A stretch of 64,000 bases of DNA from Arthrobacter sp. B1I2 (GCF_030816485.1 NZ_JAUSYC010000001.1:2976001-3040000), one strand, 5' to 3'; counted from the stretch's first letter, positions 1 through 9,367 are shown. Made by a program: numbers and translations. The notes: a model not told the origin generated them from the letters alone.

Positions 1-710
<710 letters not shown>

Positions 711-728
711 CCGCAGCCTTTTGCTCAG

Positions 729-767
729 GGAGGACCCCGCATACGACGTGTGCGGGGTCCTCCTTTT
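729..767 (+). terminator. Rho-independent terminator of nrdF
   Basis: An 11-12 bp perfect GC-rich stem (AGGACCCCGCA pairing with TGCGGGGTCCT, loop TACGACG) is followed directly by CCTTTTTC. It starts 19 nt after the nrdF stop codon, the classic position for an intrinsic terminator. Confidence 0.9.
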
Positions 768-851
768 TCAGCGACATACCGGCAGGAATCAGGGCAACGC
801 CGCCCACGCTGTGCGGCATGGCACCGGTGCCCCGGCCAGCAGCGCGAGCCC

Positions 852-857
852 TAAGCT
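852..857 (+). promoter_or_regulatory. -10 hexamer of a probable leaderless transcript
   Basis: TAAGCT fits the actinobacterial TANNNT -10 pattern and stands exactly 6 nt before the ATG at 864, with no Shine-Dalgarno between. This favours ATG 864 over the in-frame GTG at 858 as the original start of the hydrolase gene. Confidence 0.45.
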
Positions 858-863
858 GTGGGG

Positions 864-1473
864 ATGAAACTGCAGGCTGAGGTTGTCCTTGTACATGGGT
901 TGTGGCACCAGCCGGCGCACTTCGAGAAGTTGGTGAACGCTCTTCTAGCGCGGCGGGCTGACGTTCGTGTCCCGCTTCTTCACCGGGGCTCCCTTGCGGC
1001 CGACACAGCGGCAGTGCAGGACGCAGTCGATGCCTGCCGGACCCAACCTCTGGTGCTCGGGCATTCCTATGGAGGATCTGTCATTACCGGCCTTGAGCGG
1101 ATCCGGCAACTTGTCTACCTTGCAGCGTTCGTGCCTGGCGCAGAGGAAAGCGCAGCCCGGCTGGGCGGGCCCGGCGCACCAATAAACCACTCCATGCAGT
1201 ACAACGAGGACGGCACGACCAGCATTCAACCAGGGAGGGCCCGCCAGGCCCTGTATGCAGACTGCACCCAGGCGGACAGTGCGTGGGCGACGGCGCTGCT
1301 CGTGCCGCAGCAGTCCCGTACCGCAGCAGCGTATGGCTGCCAGGTGCACCAGCGCTATTGATCTTGACTCGGGCCACTCGCCTTTCATCAGCAGGCCGGG
1401 TGAGCTCGCAGAGTTGATCGTGAAGGTATGGGCTGCGACGCCTCGGCCCGCCGTCCGGGGCACAGCATCATGA
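864..1473 (+). pseudogene. Alpha/beta hydrolase gene with internal deletion and frameshift
   Basis: The N-terminal part is a clear alpha/beta hydrolase: the first strand and oxyanion region VVLVHGLWHQPAHFEKL, then the nucleophile elbow GHSYGGS. After residue ~150 the frame runs into a stop at 1359-1361. The family's C-terminal end (PQQRMAARCTS then LDSGHSPFISRPGELAELI, with the catalytic His in GHSPF) follows in the next frame and ends at 1473. About 50 residues of the middle are missing. The junction sits between two near-identical 13-mers (1301-1313 and 1317-1329) that encode VPQQ in each frame, suggesting deletion between short repeats. The catalytic acid region is lost, so the product should be inactive. 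Confidence 0.75.
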
Positions 1474-1494
1474 GCTTCCCTGATTCCGCGTTGA

Positions 1495-1500
1495 TAGGCT
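1495..1500 (+). promoter_or_regulatory. -10 hexamer of a probable leaderless transcript
   Basis: TAGGCT fits TANNNT and is followed by 7 nt and then the ATG at 1508; there is no purine-rich Shine-Dalgarno in that gap. It supports the 1508 start of the phosphotransferase. Confidence 0.45.
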
Positions 1501-1507
1501 TCGCAGC

Positions 1508-2359
1508 ATGGAGAGATGGGACCGGGGCTGCCTGTCTGCGCAGCAGGCGGAGTTGGTGGCAGGGTGGCTTGGGGCGCCGGAACTCGTGGCGGACTTGTCC
1601 TGGGGACTGACCGACACGATGGTCCTCAAGGTCCACGCCGGTGGCCACACGAAAATAGTCAAGGCAGCTGGTCCGGATAACCATCACCTTCACCGGGAGA
1701 TCACCGCTCATGCCTCGTACACGCGCCCCCTCACAGCTGCTGGCCGTGCCCCGGGGATGTTGCACTCGAGCCGGGCCGCCAACGTGCTGGTCCTCGGGTA
1801 TCTTGACGGGAACCTGGTGGACGGCACCGCAGATGAACTGAGCATGGAAGTGCATCATCAGGCCGGTCAGCTGTTGAGCATGCTCCACGGACAGGAACAC
1901 CGCGTGGACGATCAGTATGAAGCCCACGCTACGCAGAAGGCTCTTAGCTGGTTGGACCGCCGCCACAGGTTCGACGCCAGGCTGGAACAGGAAGCCCGGC
2001 GCCGCCTGCTGGCTTACCGCCCTTCGCCGGTCCGGGTGGTTCCGACTCATGGCGACTGGCACCCGCGCAACTGGGTCAGTCATAAGGGCCAGCTCAAAGC
2101 CATCGATTTCGGCCGGTTCGACTTCAGGCCGGCCGCGAGTGATTTCTGCCGGCTTTCAGCGCAGCAGTGGCAGAAGGACCCCGGCCTCGAATCGGTGTTC
2201 CTGGATGGTTACGGCGAGGATCCACGGGCACCGGATCTCTGGCGGATCGGTCTGCTGAGGGAAGCGGTGGGCACAGCCGTGTGGGCTTTTCTTGTGGGCG
2301 ATACGGCTTTCGAATCCCGGGGTCACCGCATGCTCGTCCAGGCCCTTCAGAGCTTCTAG
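1508..2359 (+). CDS. Aminoglycoside phosphotransferase (APH)-family protein
   Basis: Small-molecule kinase-fold protein of 283 residues, normal length for the APH family. The Brenner motif THGDWHPRNW (His181, Asp183, Asn188) and the metal-binding AIDFGRFDF (Asp200) are intact, so it should bind ATP-Mg and phosphorylate a hydroxyl group. An N-terminal lobe with the conserved TKIVKA lysine region precedes them. The substrate cannot be read from sequence: family members act on aminoglycosides, choline, homoserine and other compounds, so an antibiotic-resistance role is not implied. It stands alone between a broken hydrolase and a small zinc-ribbon gene. Confidence 0.8.
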   Translation: MERWDRGCLSAQQAELVAGWLGAPELVADLSWGLTDTMVLKVHAGGHTKIVKAAGPDNHHLHREITAHASYTRPLTAAGRAPGMLHSSRAANVLVLGYLDGNLVDGTADELSMEVHHQAGQLLSMLHGQEHRVDDQYEAHATQKALSWLDRRHRFDARLEQEARRRLLAYRPSPVRVVPTHGDWHPRNWVSHKGQLKAIDFGRFDFRPAASDFCRLSAQQWQKDPGLESVFLDGYGEDPRAPDLWRIGLLREAVGTAVWAFLVGDTAFESRGHRMLVQALQSF

Positions 2360-2545
2360 CTGGCAAACTGCGGCGCGTATGAACTCACCGCACCATCCCG
2401 GGCACCTTCAGTGGCGCGAACCCCTGGATGACCTCGCGGAGCCGCCGCTGCGGACAGCATTGCGGTAACTCCCAGTACCGTCCAGGACGCGCGAGGGCCA
2501 TCATTAAATTGCCAGAGCGGCACACTGCACCGATCGGAGAAGGCC

Positions 2546-2722
2546 ATGTTTGGGGCCCTGTTGTGCAAGCTGAATATCAGCCATAAGTGGCACGCCGAAC
2601 ACGCCGAGGACGGCAGCCTGTATAAGCGCTGTCTCCGCTGCGGAAAGGACGACGATGAGCGCCAGAGGGGAAGAGGAAATTTCAGTGGCTGGGTAGGACC
2701 CGTCGGAGGAGGCGGGGGTTAG
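2546..2722 (+). CDS. Small C/H-rich protein, 58 aa (zinc-ribbon-like)
   Basis: A 58-codon reading frame starting at ATG 2546 behind GGAGAAGG. The product has Cys7, His13, His16 and a CxxC pair (Cys29, Cys32) in the pattern C-x5-H-x2-H-x12-C-x2-C, with the segment LYKRCLRCGKDDDE. The pattern resembles short actinobacterial proteins with a single metal-binding knuckle; the tail is Gly-rich. The function is unknown. Support is the spacing of Cys/His residues, the ribosome binding site and the otherwise empty interval between two flanking genes. Confidence 0.55.
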   Translation: MFGALLCKLNISHKWHAEHAEDGSLYKRCLRCGKDDDERQRGRGNFSGWVGPVGGGGG

Positions 2723-2807
2723 ACCGCCGGCCCTTCGTCGAGCGGCCATCAGGCCTCGATGCCAGCGCTGCCCACGTCCACGTCAACCGGAGACGGCAGG
2801 TGCTTTA

Positions 2808-3991
2808 TCAGTTGGCCGGGCTGCAGATGCGGTCCAGGGCCTCGTTAAGGGTGGACTCGATCCGGCCGTTCAGGTAGTCCCGCTTGTCCTGGGTGGAGGG
2901 GTCCTCGAGTTCCGTGGGCATCGGTGGTGTTGTGACCGTCATCGCGGCTTGGTACAGCCCGTCTCCGCTGCTGACCGCTACGGTCTGGTATTCCCAGAAC
3001 GAGCCCCGGCCCTCATGCCGGGAGTCTTTCGAGCATCCATCCCCGTGCTCCCACACGCCGAGCCCGTACGGGCGAAAGCCGGGACTGGTCTTCATTTCCC
3101 GCAGGGATGACGCCGAAACCGCCCGCCCCTGGAAGATTCCGGCCATGAGGAGGTTCAGGTCTTCCATCGTCGATACCGCTCCGCCTGCCGGGTTGCCGAC
3201 CGCGAAGGTGTTGTCTGTGGTGTCTACCCGTTCACCGCGCAGGGTCACGTAGCCGTGTAATAGACCCGTCTCGTGCGGATCAACGCGGTCCAGGCTGGTG
3301 TTCTTCAGACCGAGGGGTTCAAAGACCTCCTCCTGCATGATTTGGATGAAGGGTTTGTGCCGCAGCGTCTGGAGCAGGAGGCCGAGCGCGAGGTAATTGG
3401 TGTTCGAGTACTTGAAAGACCCGACATCGGCAGGGGTCCAGGGGAGGGTTCCCGCCAGTTGAAACCCCGCTCCATGGTGAGTGTCTGGGAGAGCACGGGG
3501 TGGAAGTCAATATCACGAGGCAGGGCATCGTTGACCTCTGGCATCCCGGATGTGTGGCTGAGCAGTTGCCTCACGGTGATCGAACCTGGTGGTTTGAGTA
3601 CGGATGTGAATCCGGGGATGACGTCGTTGACGGGATCGTCGAGGCCGATCAGGTGGTCGTCCACGAGTTTCAGCACGGCCACGGCCGTCATGGTCTTAGT
3701 GACACTGGCGACCTCAGCACGGTCCGTGGGCTGCGCCGGGGTCTTGGTCTCAAGATCGCGGACGCCGTAAGCCTTGGACCACTCTCCCTCGGGCCAGCGG
3801 ATTTGTACGACGGCGGCCACCGCGCCCTCATCCAGGAATAGCTCGATCTGATTCTCCAGGGAAGCGAAGGGGGTCGGTGAGCTTGACGACGGTGCGGGCT
3901 CATCGGTGGAATAGGTACAGCCAGACACAAGAAGGACGACTGCGAGGGCCGCCCGCCTCCAAACGCGATTCTTCGTGCTCATTGCCCGCAT
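2808..3991 (-). pseudogene. Frameshifted serine hydrolase (class C beta-lactamase/DD-peptidase fold), lipoprotein
   Basis: Reading leftwards, the gene starts with MRAMSTKN or MSTKN (3991 or 3982), a lipoprotein signal with lipobox LVSGC, then the SxxK nucleophile motif SVTK and RQLLSHTSGM. Near 3455-3465 one base is missing: the frame stays open without function while the next frame continues the family with PADVGSFKYSNTNY (the YxN motif), EVFEPLGLKNT and HEGRGSFWEYQ, ending at 2808. Joined, the protein would be about 390 residues and complete, typical for a secreted penicillin-binding-protein-like hydrolase. The single-base shift is either a real inactivation or a base-call error; nothing else in the gene is decayed. 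Confidence 0.75.
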
Positions 3992-4314
3992 CCGCTTGGG
4001 ACGAGATGACTGGTTTTGGCCGCCTGCGGCACCACATCCGGCCAGACCTGTGGCGGCGCCGCCGTCCCAGCACCTCAATCTTACGGCTGGCCCTCGTGGC
4101 GGGGAAGCGTTCGCCCAGTAGCCTGCCTTCTTGGCGGATCCTTGGCACCCAGTCCCAGTCAGGGACTTCCCTGCCCGGTGGTCGATGCGCTGGTGTGCAG
4201 CCAGACGCCCGGGTCCGCTCTTCCTCCTCGGTCTTATTGTGCCGGGGGCTCCGCGGCTACAGCAGACTACATCGACTCCAGCGCACCGCCCCGCCGGCAG
4301 CAGGCGGTCCCCGG
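3992..4314. other. Intergenic stretch without a recognisable gene
   Basis: About 320 bases between the start of the frameshifted lipoprotein gene and the end of a small membrane-protein gene. Open frames exist on both strands but none has a ribosome binding site with a recognisable product, and I see no hairpin terminator, repeat or operator. It presumably holds the promoter of the leftward lipoprotein gene. Confidence 0.4.
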
Positions 4315-4491
4315 CTATGTCTGAACTGCCCTTTCATCGGAGCTTTGGATCTCCACACTCTCGGCTGCGCGTCTGACTTCAGCTGGCGGCTGGCGCCGGG
4401 CTTTGAGGAAGGCCACCAGCAAGGTCAGGACGGTGCCAGTCCAAGCGATCGCGGCGAGGAACACCAGACCGATTGCCGCTAAGGGGTGCAT
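4315..4491 (-). CDS. Small single-pass membrane protein, 58 aa
   Basis: A 58-codon frame from ATG at 4491 to TAG at 4315. Residues 3-30 form one long hydrophobic segment (LAAIGLVFLAAIAWTGTVLT, continuing LLVAFL), followed by a basic stop-transfer stretch KARRQ and a charged polar tail of about 25 residues that should lie in the cytoplasm. No family is recognised and no strong Shine-Dalgarno is seen. The clean membrane-segment/positive-flank architecture is the argument that it is real. Confidence 0.45.
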   Translation of the reverse strand: MHPLAAIGLVFLAAIAWTGTVLTLLVAFLKARRQPPAEVRRAAESVEIQSSDERAVQT

Positions 4492-4660
4492 GCCGAAAGT
4501 CTAGGACCGTACTGCTGGGTGGCCCGGGTGAAACTCCGCACCATCAGAGCCGAAGTTTGCACGAGCTGGGACCATCGGCGTGCGGAGATGCCTCAGGGGC
4601 CAGCGACGGGGCGCGCCTGCGCCCTATTCGATTCCCCCAACAGCGGGTCGGGCGCCGGCA

Positions 4661-5215
4661 TCAGACTTCGGGCAGGGTGCAGACGTGCCCGTCGGCGTCC
4701 ACGGGGTAACCGCAGAGCGGGCATGCGGGACGCCCGGCACCCACAACCTCGCGGGTGCGCTTGGCGAACGCGCGGGCGGTGCCAACCGGCATCCGGACCA
4801 GCAGCATTTCGGGCACTTCAGCGCCGTTCTCATCAAGCGATTCGTCGTTGACGTCAGCGTCGGCATCGGCAATCGGATATGCCTCTATGACCACCTGCGC
4901 CGTCGCCGGGTCCCAGCCTAAGGTCATGGCTCCGGTTCGAAACTGCTCCTCGACCGCCTCGAGCTGGTCATTGTCGATGAGTTCGATAGGAGTACTCGTG
5001 GGAACGCTGAAGGGGTTGCCCTCGAGGGTGATGAGCTGATCGAGGATTTCGTCAATCTTCTCGGCGAGCTGGGCCGACTGCTGCTTCTCCAGTGCGATAC
5101 TCACAATTTGCTTACCTGCGCGAACCTGCAGGTAGAACGTGCGCGCCCCGGGAACGCCGGTGGTGCCGATGACGACCCGGTCAGGCCAGGCAAACTCGTG
5201 AACAAGTGTGGGCAT
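4661..5215 (-). CDS. DUF3090 family protein
   Basis: Conserved actinobacterial protein of 184 residues and unknown biochemical function. The N-terminus (FAWPDRVVIGTTGVPGARTF) and the middle beta-rich part match the DUF3090 family, and the C-terminus carries a short zinc-ribbon-like motif CPLCGYPVDADGHVC. In many actinobacteria the gene sits with a histidine phosphatase and a SCO1664-type gene; neither partner is in this window. The start ATG at 5215 has no Shine-Dalgarno but lies 6 nt downstream of a TAAAAT hexamer, so the mRNA is probably leaderless. Confidence 0.85.
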   Translation of the reverse strand: MPTLVHEFAWPDRVVIGTTGVPGARTFYLQVRAGKQIVSIALEKQQSAQLAEKIDEILDQLITLEGNPFSVPTSTPIELIDNDQLEAVEEQFRTGAMTLGWDPATAQVVIEAYPIADADADVNDESLDENGAEVPEMLLVRMPVGTARAFAKRTREVVGAGRPACPLCGYPVDADGHVCTLPEV

Positions 5216-5221
5216 GTCAGT

Positions 5222-5227
5222 ATTTTA
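5222..5227 (-). promoter_or_regulatory. -10 hexamer for leaderless DUF3090 transcript
   Basis: On the minus strand TAAAAT is followed by ACTGAC and then the ATG at 5215. A near-consensus -10 with 6 nt to the start codon and no ribosome binding site is the hallmark of leaderless actinobacterial promoters. Confidence 0.55.
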
Positions 5228-5326
5228 GGCACATGAGGCTTACTGCCCGTTTGCCCTGCGCCGCCGGCACCGGCGCATCGCCAAAGTTGATGCTGCGACG
5301 GCCCTGCCACTGGCCCGGATCCGGGG

Positions 5327-5707
5327 CTACCGGTGCAGGTGTTCCCGCCAGTCTGCCGGTACCTTGTCCTCCGGGGCGGGTGACGGCTGCTCGGGTGGCC
5401 TGGACTGAGGATCCGGAAGCCGCGGACCGCGGAAGAATTTCTTTGTTGTGTGCTCGTAGAACCAGTTCTCGCCGGGTTCAAAAGACCTCAGGACGGGGTG
5501 GCCGGCGGCGCGCGCATGTGCACTGGCATGCTGTGAGGGTGATGAATCGCAACATCCGATGTGGCCGCATTGTGCGCAGCGGCGAAGATGTAACCACCAA
5601 CCCGGGCCGTCTCCGCTGAGGCACTCCAGGCACCCTGTTCCGCTGGGTATGGCGGCGAGGTTGATTCCCGGAATAGGGCGATCCTCCATAGGGTCCTTCA
5701 ATTCCAT
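5327..5707 (-). CDS. UBP-type zinc-finger domain protein
   Basis: Protein of 126 residues that is almost only a ZnF-UBP domain: GCLECLSGDGPGWWLHLRRC, then CGHIGCCDSSPSQHASAHA and HPVLRSFEPGENWFYEH carry the ordered Cys/His ligands of the fold that in eukaryotes binds the ubiquitin C-terminus. Bacteria of this group have no ubiquitin, so the ligand is unknown. The C-terminal ~30 residues are proline-rich. The ATG at 5707 opens MELKDPMEDR; upstream in-frame codons do not look coding. It is divergent from the fused receiver/reductase gene at 5941, a pairing I recall from many bacterial genomes. Confidence 0.8.
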   Translation of the reverse strand: MELKDPMEDRPIPGINLAAIPSGTGCLECLSGDGPGWWLHLRRCAQCGHIGCCDSSPSQHASAHARAAGHPVLRSFEPGENWFYEHTTKKFFRGPRLPDPQSRPPEQPSPAPEDKVPADWREHLHR

Positions 5708-5940
5708 CGCTCCGGTTCTGCTTAGGTCATCCCGCTGTGCGCCCCCCGTGTCGGGAGCTATTCTGACAGACTCTCCGTGCGGTTGGAATGACGGAATCGA
5801 GGTGCGACAACCGGTGCCCGGAACAACTCCGGACCCGGTGGCGAAGGACCTTGCCGCAGGCAACGAGGACCCCTTGTCGCCAATATCCAGCGCGAGTATC
5901 GTGAGCGCCACCGAACCATTGAACCGGAAAGACGGCGGCC

Positions 5941-7707
5941 ATGGATCACTCGGTCCCCATAATGCTGATTGCCACCACAGACCCGGACTCCCGGCGCGTT
6001 CTTGAAGATGAATTACGCCGACGCTACGGTGCCGATTACGAGGTGGTGGCCTGCGCCGGCCACGCGCACGGGCGGGCAGTGCTTGAGGGCCTCCGGCGCT
6101 GGAATCGCCCGGTCGCCCTCATCCTCGGGTGCTACGGACCGGCTGACCGCGGAGGCCTCGATTTCCTGCGCCGTGCCTATGGCTTTCACCCGGCCGCCAA
6201 GCGTGCTGTTGTGGTGACATGGGGTGACTTCGCCAGCGCCCCCACAGTATTCCGGGCGATCGCGCAGGGGTACGCCGAATTGCTGATCATACGTCCCGAA
6301 CGATCGCGCGACGAAGAATTCCATGGGGCGATTACCGACGCCCTCGACGACTGGCATCTTGCCCAGGGGGTCGGGTTCGAGGCGGTCCGGCTGATCGGGG
6401 ATGTAGGCGACGAAAGGACTCATGCCTTGCGTGACTCCTTGAGCCGAAACCACATCCCGGTAGGATTCCACCCTGCCGGGTCCGAAGCGGCGAAACAGGC
6501 GCTCCAGAGGTTGGGCCTGCGGGACCCCGCGTTGCCGGTCCTGGTGCTTGAGTTCACCGCTTCACCAACTGTCCTCGAGAACCCCAGTGACCTGGAGATT
6601 GCCGAAGCAATGGGGGTGACGCGACCACCACCGGCGGACAAGGTCTTCGATGTGGTGGTTGTAGGAGCCGGTCCCTCCGGTCTCGCGACCGCAGTGTATG
6701 CCTCCTCAGAGGGCCTCTCCACCATGGTGGTGGAGGGAGAAGCCGTGGGAGGCCAGGCCGGCACCAGCTCATTGATCCGCAACTACCCTGGCTTTTCCCG
6801 CGGTGTGAGCGGCGCCCACCTGGCCTTCCGCTCATTTCACCAGGCCTGGACTTTGGGCACGGACTTCCTGTTCCTGCGGAAAGTGGAGGGGCTCGGCCTG
6901 GATGGAGCACTATACGCTGTGTCGATTTCCGACGGCAGCGTGGTGCGGTGCCGCACCGTAGTGGTGGCCACCGGCGTGGACTACCGTCGCCTTGGCACCC
7001 CCCAGCTCGAGGATCTGGTGGGTAGAGGGGTGTTCTACGGGGCCACAGTCTCGGAGGCGCCGTCGATGGCCGGAAAGCAGGTCTGCGTTGTAGGTGGCGG
7101 CAATTCGGCCGGACAGGCGGTTCTGCACCTTGCGAAGTTCGCGAAGAAGGTGACGCTGCTGGTGCGCGGACCGACTCTGTCCGTCAGCATGTCGGATTAC
7201 CTCATCTCCCAACTTGAGGCCACCCGGAACGTTGCGATCCGCTATGGCACCGTGATCGTGGGGGCCCGCGATCGGGACGGATTCCTTGCCGCCGTCAAGG
7301 TCGCGGCAGCCGGAACCCCCGACGCAACCCCGGGCGAGGAGATCGAAGCGGGCGGTTTGTTCGTGCTGATCGGTTCGGTGCCGCGGACCTCCTGGCTGCC
7401 CGACACCGTGGAGCGCGACCCAGCTGGTTTTCTTCGCACTGGGGTCAACCGGGATATCGGTGACACCGGGCCCATGAGGCCGGACAGGCATCCAATGGCG
7501 CTGGAAACCAGCATGCCCGGCTTGTTCGCGATCGGGGACGTGCGGGCCGGTTCGATCAAAAGAGTGGCTACCGCAGTCGGGGACGGCGCCACGGTAGTCT
7601 CCATGCTTCACGCCTACCTGGCCGAAAACCCACTGCCTGCCTCGTCCACTGCCCCTGGTGAGGCAGCCGCCCCCGGGGAGCTGCCCGGTGATGTCCGCTT
7701 CAACTGA
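5941..7707 (+). CDS. Fused receiver-like / thioredoxin-reductase-like flavoprotein
   Basis: Protein of 588 residues in two parts. Residues ~6-125 resemble a response-regulator receiver, but the usual phospho-acceptor position reads LILGCYGPADRG without an obvious Asp. Residues ~235-570 are a pyridine-nucleotide-disulfide reductase fold with FAD motif GAGPSG (242-247), NADPH motif GGGNSAG (385-391) and FAD-contact FAIGDVRAG near the C-terminus. The redox CxxC that thioredoxin reductase has just before GGGNxA is replaced by GVFYGATVSEAP, so thioredoxin reduction by the usual mechanism is unlikely. It overlaps the next gene by 17 nt and is divergent from the UBP zinc-finger gene. Confidence 0.85.
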   Translation: MDHSVPIMLIATTDPDSRRVLEDELRRRYGADYEVVACAGHAHGRAVLEGLRRWNRPVALILGCYGPADRGGLDFLRRAYGFHPAAKRAVVVTWGDFASAPTVFRAIAQGYAELLIIRPERSRDEEFHGAITDALDDWHLAQGVGFEAVRLIGDVGDERTHALRDSLSRNHIPVGFHPAGSEAAKQALQRLGLRDPALPVLVLEFTASPTVLENPSDLEIAEAMGVTRPPPADKVFDVVVVGAGPSGLATAVYASSEGLSTMVVEGEAVGGQAGTSSLIRNYPGFSRGVSGAHLAFRSFHQAWTLGTDFLFLRKVEGLGLDGALYAVSISDGSVVRCRTVVVATGVDYRRLGTPQLEDLVGRGVFYGATVSEAPSMAGKQVCVVGGGNSAGQAVLHLAKFAKKVTLLVRGPTLSVSMSDYLISQLEATRNVAIRYGTVIVGARDRDGFLAAVKVAAAGTPDATPGEEIEAGGLFVLIGSVPRTSWLPDTVERDPAGFLRTGVNRDIGDTGPMRPDRHPMALETSMPGLFAIGDVRAGSIKRVATAVGDGATVVSMLHAYLAENPLPASSTAPGEAAAPGELPGDVRFN

Positions 7708-8557
7708 GAACACACCGTTGATTCCGGCGATGCGGCGGCTGCTCTACGTCGCCGCATTCCTCGTGTTTCTTGCGGGGCTGGTGCTGTTCGTGTTTCCGCT
7801 CCGGACTGCGGAATGGTTCGCGTGGACAGTCAATCCGCCAATGACCGCGGTCTTCCTCGGGGCGGCATATTGGTCGGCCGCCGGCCTGGAGGTGGCGGGC
7901 GCCCGCTCAGCGAGTTGGGGTTCGGCGAGGCTGGCAGTCTGGCCGGTGTTCGTTTTCACGGCACTAACCTTTGGAGTTACCCTGCTTCATCTCGATCGCT
8001 TCCACCTGTCGCCAGACAGTGGCCCCCTTGCCCAAGCAGCCACCTGGGCGTGGCTGGCAATCTATGCCATCGTGCCCGTGGCGATGCTCGTGGTCAGTTG
8101 GATGCAGATCCGGTCCCTGCGTACGGCCCCAGGTCCCGTACCGGCGCGACGGCCAGTGCTGCCCCCTGCGCTCCGGCTGCTCATGCTGGCAATTGCCGGG
8201 GTACTGCTGTTATATGGCGTCGCGCTCCTGGCAGTACCCGCTTATGCCGCGACATGGTGGCCGTGGACACTGTCCGAACTTACAGCGAGGGCGATCGGAG
8301 CGTGGCTGGTCGGCCTTGGATGGTCGGCCGCGCAGGGCCAGTTCAGCGCTGACCTCGGCACCGTCCGCCCCGTAGCACTGACCTCCGTTGCCTTCGTCAT
8401 TCTCCAGGTGCTTGCCCTGCTGCGGTACGGCGACGTCCTGAGATGGCCGAGCGCACAGGCAATCGGCTTCGTAACCGTACTACTCGCCATTGGAGTGGCC
8501 GGCGCATGGGCACTCGCACTGTCCCGTTCGTCGGTAGCCCGGGCCGAAATTACCTGA
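7691..8557 (+). CDS. Polytopic membrane protein of unknown function
   Basis: Protein of 288 residues with about eight hydrophobic segments (for example LLYVAAFLVFLAGLVLFVF and LRLLMLAIAGVLLLYGVAL) arranged as two similar halves, each beginning with an RLL...F-like helix. No catalytic motif is recognisable. ATG 7691 (MSASTENTP) is chosen because GGGGAG lies ~10 nt upstream inside the end of the preceding flavoprotein gene; an in-frame GTG at 7658 has no such site. The overlap suggests co-transcription and translational coupling with the receiver/reductase fusion. Confidence 0.75.
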   Translation: MSASTENTPLIPAMRRLLYVAAFLVFLAGLVLFVFPLRTAEWFAWTVNPPMTAVFLGAAYWSAAGLEVAGARSASWGSARLAVWPVFVFTALTFGVTLLHLDRFHLSPDSGPLAQAATWAWLAIYAIVPVAMLVVSWMQIRSLRTAPGPVPARRPVLPPALRLLMLAIAGVLLLYGVALLAVPAYAATWWPWTLSELTARAIGAWLVGLGWSAAQGQFSADLGTVRPVALTSVAFVILQVLALLRYGDVLRWPSAQAIGFVTVLLAIGVAGAWALALSRSSVARAEIT

Positions 8558-8723
8558 GTCACCTTCCCGCATAGGCCTGATCCTCCGGGCTGGCAGGGCC
8601 AGACCCCCACACCCGGTATTCAGCACGATCCCTGCGCATCAGCCGCCGGCACCGCCACGGAATGTTCTAGATAAGGGTGACACCACCTTCACCACCCACA
8701 ACGCAGCACACCGTGTTCAGGAA

Positions 8724-9224
8724 CTACACCTCGCGGCTGTAGGAGGAACCCGAGGGCGTCCGCTGCAGCAGTCCGAAGTCGACCAGATAGCGGCGCAGCA
8801 GCACAACGTCGTCTGTATAGGCGAGGAGTCGTTCGTTGACCTGCCACTCGGTGAGCTTTTCCTCCGGCGCAAAGACCTCGCGCGCGATCCTGGCGAGGAG
8901 TTCATGCCGTTCCGCCACGTTCGCCGGATATCTCTCGATCCGCCCCAGCCGCATGAACCTGTCCAGTCCGGTCCGCGGCTGCCGGCGCGGCTGCTGCGCG
9001 AGCAGATCGCGGAATATCGAATCCGCCGCCACCAATTCACCCGACCCGTACTTTTCCACGAGCCCGGACTCGAGCAGGGCGGTGATGGCCTTGTTCCGCC
9101 GCTGCTCCTTCACCTCAGGCAGGATCTCGGCAAGCGCCGCTCCAAGCACTATCTGGGCGTAGGCAGTACGGGCATCGACGTTGCCAAGCGTCGCGAGCAC
9201 GCGCCGCCAGTGCGGGCCGCTCAT
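8724..9224 (-). CDS. DUF2087-domain putative transcriptional regulator
   Basis: Protein of 166 residues. The C-terminal half (LGRIERYPANVAERHELL ... LTEWQVNERLLAYTDDVVLLRRYLVDFGLLQR) matches DUF2087, usually found fused to small winged-helix regulators; the N-terminal half (residues 5-70) is helical and probably the DNA-binding part. The ATG at 9224 is preceded by AGGCAGGAGA at ideal spacing, which decides the start over in-frame codons upstream. Target genes are not evident; the gene stands alone between the membrane protein and the TetR gene, transcribed leftwards. Confidence 0.75.
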   Translation of the reverse strand: MSGPHWRRVLATLGNVDARTAYAQIVLGAALAEILPEVKEQRRNKAITALLESGLVEKYGSGELVAADSIFRDLLAQQPRRQPRTGLDRFMRLGRIERYPANVAERHELLARIAREVFAPEEKLTEWQVNERLLAYTDDVVLLRRYLVDFGLLQRTPSGSSYSREV

Positions 9225-9367
9225 TCTCCTGCCTCCGGCCACGTTGGTTTTCTCCTCTGCCCATAACTCACACCCCTGTGTCGAGGTGTGCTGAGAGATC
9301 GTAGCCCTGATGCTCCGGTTCCCGAAAGCGGGCGCCATGGACATGTAACCGCGCCCCGCCGGCGTCG

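Noticed and set aside
1508..2359. Antibiotic-resistance aminoglycoside phosphotransferase
   Set aside because: Core APH motifs are present, but nothing identifies an aminoglycoside substrate and there is no mobile context; annotated only as APH-family.
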